A stretch of DNA of 64,000 nt from Termitidicoccus mucosus (GTDB taxonomy: Bacteria > Verrucomicrobiota > Verrucomicrobiia > Opitutales > Opitutaceae): contig NZ_CP109796.1 in NCBI RefSeq assembly GCF_038725785.1, positions 5,568,501-5,632,500 of the forward strand, in the 5' to 3' direction. Below are positions 60,203 to 64,000 of the stretch, piece after piece (within the stretch, counting starts at the first letter, position 1; each line of letters begins with the position of its first letter). A program made the translations under genes and the position numbers. Under the pieces are notes generated by a model that was not told where the DNA came from, made no database searches, and saw only the letters and a list, made by a program, of their open reading frames with translations.

Positions 60203-60280
60203 TGGCGTCCCCACGGGGATTCGAACCCCGGTTCTCACCGTGAAAGGGTGGTGTCCTAGGCCGGGCTAGACGATGGGGAC
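60203..60280 (-). tRNA. tRNA-Glu (anticodon TTC), integration target
   Basis: The minus strand folds as a standard tRNA-Glu: acceptor GTCCCCA pairing with TGGGGAC, D-arm with GTCTAG...CTAGGAC, anticodon loop CCTTTCACG with anticodon TTC, T-loop GGTTCGAATCC, and an encoded CCA (60203-60205). Total 78 bases with CCA. The integrase begins 70 bases beyond its 3' end, so the T-arm/acceptor half is the likely attachment site and was rebuilt on insertion. I found no second copy of this 3' end in the window. Confidence 0.97.
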
Positions 60281-60551
60281 CAACCCAATGAAAGGGTTCG
60301 CACGCTACGGGTTGACCAACCGCATGCAAGGCTTTTTTCGGATGTCTTTCGCACCCGGGCGCAGCCCAGCGTAATGCCTATCAGAATTTTTCCTCTTTAT
60401 TTTTCTCCCTGCCCGTTCCTGACCAAAGAGAAAGAAGGAGTCCCGGTGGGGAAGCCACCGCCTTGAACCGCCCTCTGATGACAGGCACCGCCTCAAATCC
60501 ACGCTTCCCCATGCTCCATTCTTTCTTCTACATTCGCCTTCATTCCCTCGC

Positions 60552-61676
60552 ATGTCGCTCTCCTACGAATCTTCCGGTGTCAGCTACGATCAACTCGACG
60601 CGTTCAAGCGCGCCTGCCAGCGCGCCGCGCGCACCACCGCCGGACTTCTTGCCCCGCACGGCTATGCCGAGCCCGCGGCCACGCGTGGCGAAAGCGCCTA
60701 TCTCATCGAGGCCGCCGATCATTTTCTCGCCCATGTCGAGGAAGGGCTGGGCACCAAGAATCTCGTCGCCGACGCCTATTACGAGGCCACCGGCGGCGCA
60801 AAAGGCGGCGGCAAATGCTTCTATCGCGAAATCGCCATCGACACCGTCGCCACCATCGTCAACGACCTCGTCACTTGCGGGGCGCTGCCCATTTCCGTCG
60901 CCATGCACGCCGCCGTCGGCGATTCCGCGTGGTTCGCCGACGAAGTCCGCGCCAGCGCGCTCGTCGAGGGTTTTGCCGAGGGCTGCCGCCGCGCCGGCGC
61001 GGTCTGGGGCGGCGGTGAGACGCCCACGCTGCGCGACATCGTCAACCCCGGCACGATCGTGCTCGCCGGCTCCGCCATCGGAAAAATCTCGCCGAAAAAT
61101 CTCCGCATCACCGGCGATGTGCGCGAGGGCGACGCCATCATCTTTCTCGCCTCCTCCGGCGTGCAGACCAACGGCCTCACGCTCTGCCGGAAAATCGCCT
61201 CCCGCCTCCCGCAAGGCTACCTCACGCCCATCGGCCACGGCGACGCGCGGACTTTTGGCGAGGCGCTTCTGGCCCCTTCGGTCATCTATGTGGACTTCGT
61301 GCGCGCCTGCCAGCAACGCAGCCTCAAGCTCAACTATGTCGCCCACGTGACCGGCCATGGCTGGCGCAAGCTCATGCGGCTGGAGGAGCCCTTCGTTTAC
61401 GAGATCACCGCGCCCCGCCCGGCTCCCGCGCTTTTCCAATTCCTCGCCGAGGCCGGTCCCATTTCCCTGCGCGAGATGTATAACACTTTCAACCAAGGAA
61501 TCGGGTTTGCCGCCTATGTCGCTCCGGGCATCGCCGGTGCCGTGGTCGCCGCGGCCCGCGATTGCGGGCACGATGCGTGGATCGCCGGACGCGTGAAAAA
61601 AGAAGGCCCGCGCAAGGCGGTAGAGATTCCCTCGCTCGGCCTGGTTTACGAGGGCGACACGCTGCAGGTGCGCTGA
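60552..61676 (+). CDS. PurM-like AIR synthase-related protein
   Basis: 374 residues. The fold is that of phosphoribosylformylglycinamidine cyclo-ligase (PurM), which makes aminoimidazole ribonucleotide in purine synthesis: SYESSGVSYDQLDAFKRACQ (as in PurM YkdAGVDI..), VEEGLGTKNLVADAYYEATG (the DGVGTK nucleotide loop), REIAIDTVATIVNDLVTCGA, LPISVAMHAAVGDSA and YVAHVTGHGWRKLMRLEEPF (the ITGGG..N segment, altered). The usual GVGTK and ITGGGL motifs are modified, so it may be a diverged paralogue rather than the housekeeping enzyme. It stands alone on the chromosomal side of the tRNA; the 270 bases before it show no gene. Confidence 0.7.
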   Translation: MSLSYESSGVSYDQLDAFKRACQRAARTTAGLLAPHGYAEPAATRGESAYLIEAADHFLAHVEEGLGTKNLVADAYYEATGGAKGGGKCFYREIAIDTVATIVNDLVTCGALPISVAMHAAVGDSAWFADEVRASALVEGFAEGCRRAGAVWGGGETPTLRDIVNPGTIVLAGSAIGKISPKNLRITGDVREGDAIIFLASSGVQTNGLTLCRKIASRLPQGYLTPIGHGDARTFGEALLAPSVIYVDFVRACQQRSLKLNYVAHVTGHGWRKLMRLEEPFVYEITAPRPAPALFQFLAEAGPISLREMYNTFNQGIGFAAYVAPGIAGAVVAAARDCGHDAWIAGRVKKEGPRKAVEIPSLGLVYEGDTLQVR

Positions 61677-61890
61677 GTGTTTTCAGGTTCGGTCTGAATG
61701 GCTGTTTTTGACAGCGAAGGCGCAAAGAAAGACGGCAAGGAGGATTTTTTTGGAAAAAACTCAAAGTAATGCCACCCTCCGGAATCTTTCCCCTTTCGTC
61801 AGGAACGAGCAGCGAGAAAGAGGAAAGATAAAGAATAAAGAGGAAAGAGGTTCCGGAATGGGGTGATCGGCGTCGAGGACGTCGCCGCTC

Positions 61891-64000
61891 CTAGTGCGCC
61901 AGCGCTTCGGTGATTTTTTCCCGGAGATGGGTGGTGCGGTGCTTGGACTCGGCGTTGCGGACGGACATGCCGTAGGCGGCGGGCTCGCCGACGATGAAGA
62001 CTTTTTTCTTTCCGCGCGTGATCGCCGTGTAGAGCAGGTTGCGCTGGAGCATCATGAAGTGCGCCTTGAGCAGCGGGATAATGACAACGGGATACTCGCT
62101 GCCCTGGCTTTTGTGGATGCTGATGGCGTAGGCGAGGGCGAGGTCGCCGGTCTCGCCGCGCTGGAAGTCGTGTTTCTCGCCGTCGAAATCAATTGTGAGC
62201 GCGCCCGTCTCCGCGTCGGCGGCGAGGATGGTGCCGATGTCGCCATTGAAGAGGTTTTTGTCGTAGTTGTTGCGGAGCTGGATGACTTTGTCGCCGGGAC
62301 GGTAATCGCCGCTGAGCGTGCGCTGGGCGCGGGCGTGGGGGTTGAGCGCGGCCTGAAGCTGCTGGTTGAGGTTGGCGACGCCGGCCGCGCCCTTGTGCAT
62401 GGGCGCGAGGATCTGCACGTCGCGGACGGGATGGAAATAGTGGAAGTGGCGCGGGATGAACTCGGTGCAGAGGGCGATGGTTTTGCGCAGGCAGTCGTCG
62501 GGGGAGTCGGCGATGACGAAGGTGAGGTCGCCCCAGGCCTGGATGTTGGCGAGCTCGGGTGTGGCGGGCGGGAGCGCGGCGTCGCCGTTGTTGATGGCGT
62601 GCGCGGTGGTGACGATCTGGCTCTGGCCTTTCTGGCGGTGGATGACATCGAGGCGGGTCACCGGAATGCGGACGGAGCGCGGCAGCGCGGAGGGGGTTCT
62701 GTATCCTGATACTTGATACTTGTCACCTGTCACATCGCCGTCGCCGGTGGCGACGGCGATGATGTCCTTGAGGACGTTGCCGGCTCCGACGCTGGGGAGC
62801 TGGTCGGTGTCGCCGACGAGGAGGAGGTGGGCGCGCGAGGGGATGGCCTGGAAAAGCGCGGAGGCGAGGCGGGTGTCGAGCATCGAGGCTTCGTCCACGA
62901 TGAGGAAGTCGGTGGCGAGCGGGGTGTTTTCGTTGGCGGAGAAGCCGCCCTTGGCGGGGTCGTATTTGAGGAGGCGGTGGATGGTGCTGGCAAAGCCGCC
63001 GGTGGATTCGGCGAGGCGTTGCGCGGCGCGTCCGGTGGGCGCGGCGAGGTGCACGCGCACGCGCTTGGCCTTGAGGATGTCGACGAGGGCGCGGAGGGAC
63101 GCGGTCTTGCCCGTGCCGGGGCCGCCGGTGAGTATCGAAATCTTGGATACCAAGGCGGCGGTGATGGCGGCGCGCTGCCTGTCGGCGAAGACGAGGCCGG
63201 CTTTTTGTTCGGCCCATTGCACGGCGGCTTCGTGTTTGATGGCGGGGAGGCCGCCGGGAACGCGGAGGAGGCGCGCGAGGGTGGCGGCGATTTTCTGCTC
63301 GGCGCGGTCGAGGAAGGGAAGCTGGACGAGGGCGGAGCCGGGCAGGGGCGCCGGCGCGGCTCCGGCGCTGGCGGCGGATGCAGGGATGGCGTCGGCGCCG
63401 GTTTCCGCGTGCGCGACGAGTTCCTTTTTTTCAATGAGCGCGGCGATGCGCCCGGTGACGAGGTCGGGGGATGTTTCGAGGAGCGCGGCGGCGTGGTCGC
63501 GGAGGTCGGCTTCGCGGATGGCGGTGTGGCCTTCCTCCTGGAGCGTTTCCATGGCGAAGAGCAGGCCGGCGTCGAGGCGGGGCGGGGCGTCGTTGGCGAA
63601 ACCGAGGTTGATGGCGATGCGGTCGGCGGTCTTGAAGCCGATGCCGTCGATGTCGCGGGCGACCCGGTAGGGCTCGCGCTGGATGATCTGCATCGCCTCG
63701 GCGCCGTAGCGGTTGATGAGTTTTACGCACTGCGAGGTGGTGACGCCGTAGGTCTGGAGAAAAATGTGGATTTCGCGGAGGGCGCGCTGGTCGTCCCAGG
63801 CTTTTTTGATGGCGGCGGCGCGGACTTTGCCGATGCCGGGGACGCTGCGCAGGCGCGCGGATTCCTCGGAGAGGACGCGGAGAGTGTCGGTGCCGAAGGC
63901 GTCGACGATCTTGTTGGCGTAGACCTTGCCGATGCCGGGGACGAGGCCGCTGCCGAGGTATTTGCGGATGCCGTAAACGGAGGAGGGCAGCTCGGCGGTG
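61891..64000 (-). CDS. recD2: RecD2-type ATP-dependent DNA helicase (5' end outside the window)
   Basis: SF1B 5'-3' helicase without RecBC. The frame is open to the right edge; about 703 residues are present. N-terminal region: GSGLVPGIGKVYANKIVDAF and RVARDIDGIGFKTADRIAIN, the helix-hairpin-helix repeats of RecD2. Helicase core: FADRQRAAITAALVSKISIL, TGGPGTGKTASLRALVDIL (Walker A), LIVDEASMLDTRLASALFQA (Walker B), LLLVGDTDQLPSVGAGNVLK (motif III), LDVIHRQKGQSQIVTTAHAI (motif IV), LALAYAISIHKSQGSEYPVV (motif V) and LLYTAITRGKKKVFIVG (motif VI). Between motifs III and IV lie about 25 extra residues (VTGDKYQVSGYRTPSALPRS) not expected in the family. Confidence 0.93.
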   Translation of the reverse strand, partial: TAELPSSVYGIRKYLGSGLVPGIGKVYANKIVDAFGTDTLRVLSEESARLRSVPGIGKVRAAAIKKAWDDQRALREIHIFLQTYGVTTSQCVKLINRYGAEAMQIIQREPYRVARDIDGIGFKTADRIAINLGFANDAPPRLDAGLLFAMETLQEEGHTAIREADLRDHAAALLETSPDLVTGRIAALIEKKELVAHAETGADAIPASAASAGAAPAPLPGSALVQLPFLDRAEQKIAATLARLLRVPGGLPAIKHEAAVQWAEQKAGLVFADRQRAAITAALVSKISILTGGPGTGKTASLRALVDILKAKRVRVHLAAPTGRAAQRLAESTGGFASTIHRLLKYDPAKGGFSANENTPLATDFLIVDEASMLDTRLASALFQAIPSRAHLLLVGDTDQLPSVGAGNVLKDIIAVATGDGDVTGDKYQVSGYRTPSALPRSVRIPVTRLDVIHRQKGQSQIVTTAHAINNGDAALPPATPELANIQAWGDLTFVIADSPDDCLRKTIALCTEFIPRHFHYFHPVRDVQILAPMHKGAAGVANLNQQLQAALNPHARAQRTLSGDYRPGDKVIQLRNNYDKNLFNGDIGTILAADAETGALTIDFDGEKHDFQRGETGDLALAYAISIHKSQGSEYPVVIIPLLKAHFMMLQRNLLYTAITRGKKKVFIVGEPAAYGMSVRNAESKHRTTHLREKITEALAH

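Noticed and set aside
60203..60280. Second attachment site (copy of the tRNA-Glu 3' end) within the window
   Set aside because: I looked for a copy of the T-arm/acceptor sequence to the left and saw none; the other end may lie outside or be degenerate.

Overview
The window looks like a high-GC Gram-negative chromosome, most likely Verrucomicrobiota and probably Opitutaceae. The grounds are TolC/RND efflux, a GH98 protein with a GlyGly-CTERM-like tail, FG-GAP and LamG-like secreted proteins, a GPH sugar symporter beside XylA/XylB, and recD2. This assignment is inferred from gene content; there is no rRNA to settle it.

Layout. (1) 1-6130: a tripartite RND efflux operon with two small membrane proteins, transcribed leftward from a divergent ArsR-type regulator. 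(2) 6.3-12.7 kb: an insertion-sequence scrapyard. A dead IS256 carries a palindromic REP-like insertion, next to VapC and ISKra4 scraps, a frameshifted IS1634-type element, an intact IS256 element and an IS701 element. A LytS/LytR two-component pair has been cut up; the IS256 insertion has readable target duplications. (3) 12.8-20.4 kb: TetR, an integrase scrap, LysR with a divergent NADP-binding protein, a DHA2 drug exporter whose 3' tail is duplicated 1.6 kb downstream, and secreted FG-GAP and LamG-like proteins plus a broken paralogue. (4) 20.4-32.5 kb: a xylose/xylan block with a GPH symporter, LacI regulator, xylB, xylA, an AraC regulator and a 1637-residue GH98 protein.

(5) 32.5-60.2 kb: a mosaic integrated element ending at tRNA-Glu. 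Leftward genes encode a MobF relaxase-helicase, a small protein, a VirD4-like coupling protein and a ClpB-like AAA ATPase, but no type IV secretion channel, so it looks like an integrative mobilizable element. At the other end lie a tyrosine integrase beside tRNA-Glu, an excisionase-like HTH protein, a DUF3102 protein and a small protein. A shared promoter/operator motif at 39.27 and 58.34 kb ties the two ends together. The cargo between them includes a two-gene operon (41.5-46.65 kb) coding for an HTH-HipA kinase with a 650-residue extension and a protein with a degenerate nuclease-like N-terminus. It also includes a ParB-like protein, an AT-rich block of broken defence genes (DUF4238, DUF4020) beside an intact DUF4062 protein, a nest of IS66/IS110/group II intron, and an AbiE system with a frameshifted toxin.

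(6) 60.3-64 kb: chromosomal backbone with a PurM-like protein and recD2, which runs off the end.

The best candidate for an undescribed system is the 41.5-46.65 kb operon. Several toxin or defence genes here carry single lesions (parE nonsense, antitoxin homopolymer frameshift, abiEii frameshift, DUF4020 and DUF4238 frameshifts), so the island is either decaying or, for the homopolymer cases, affected by sequencing error.
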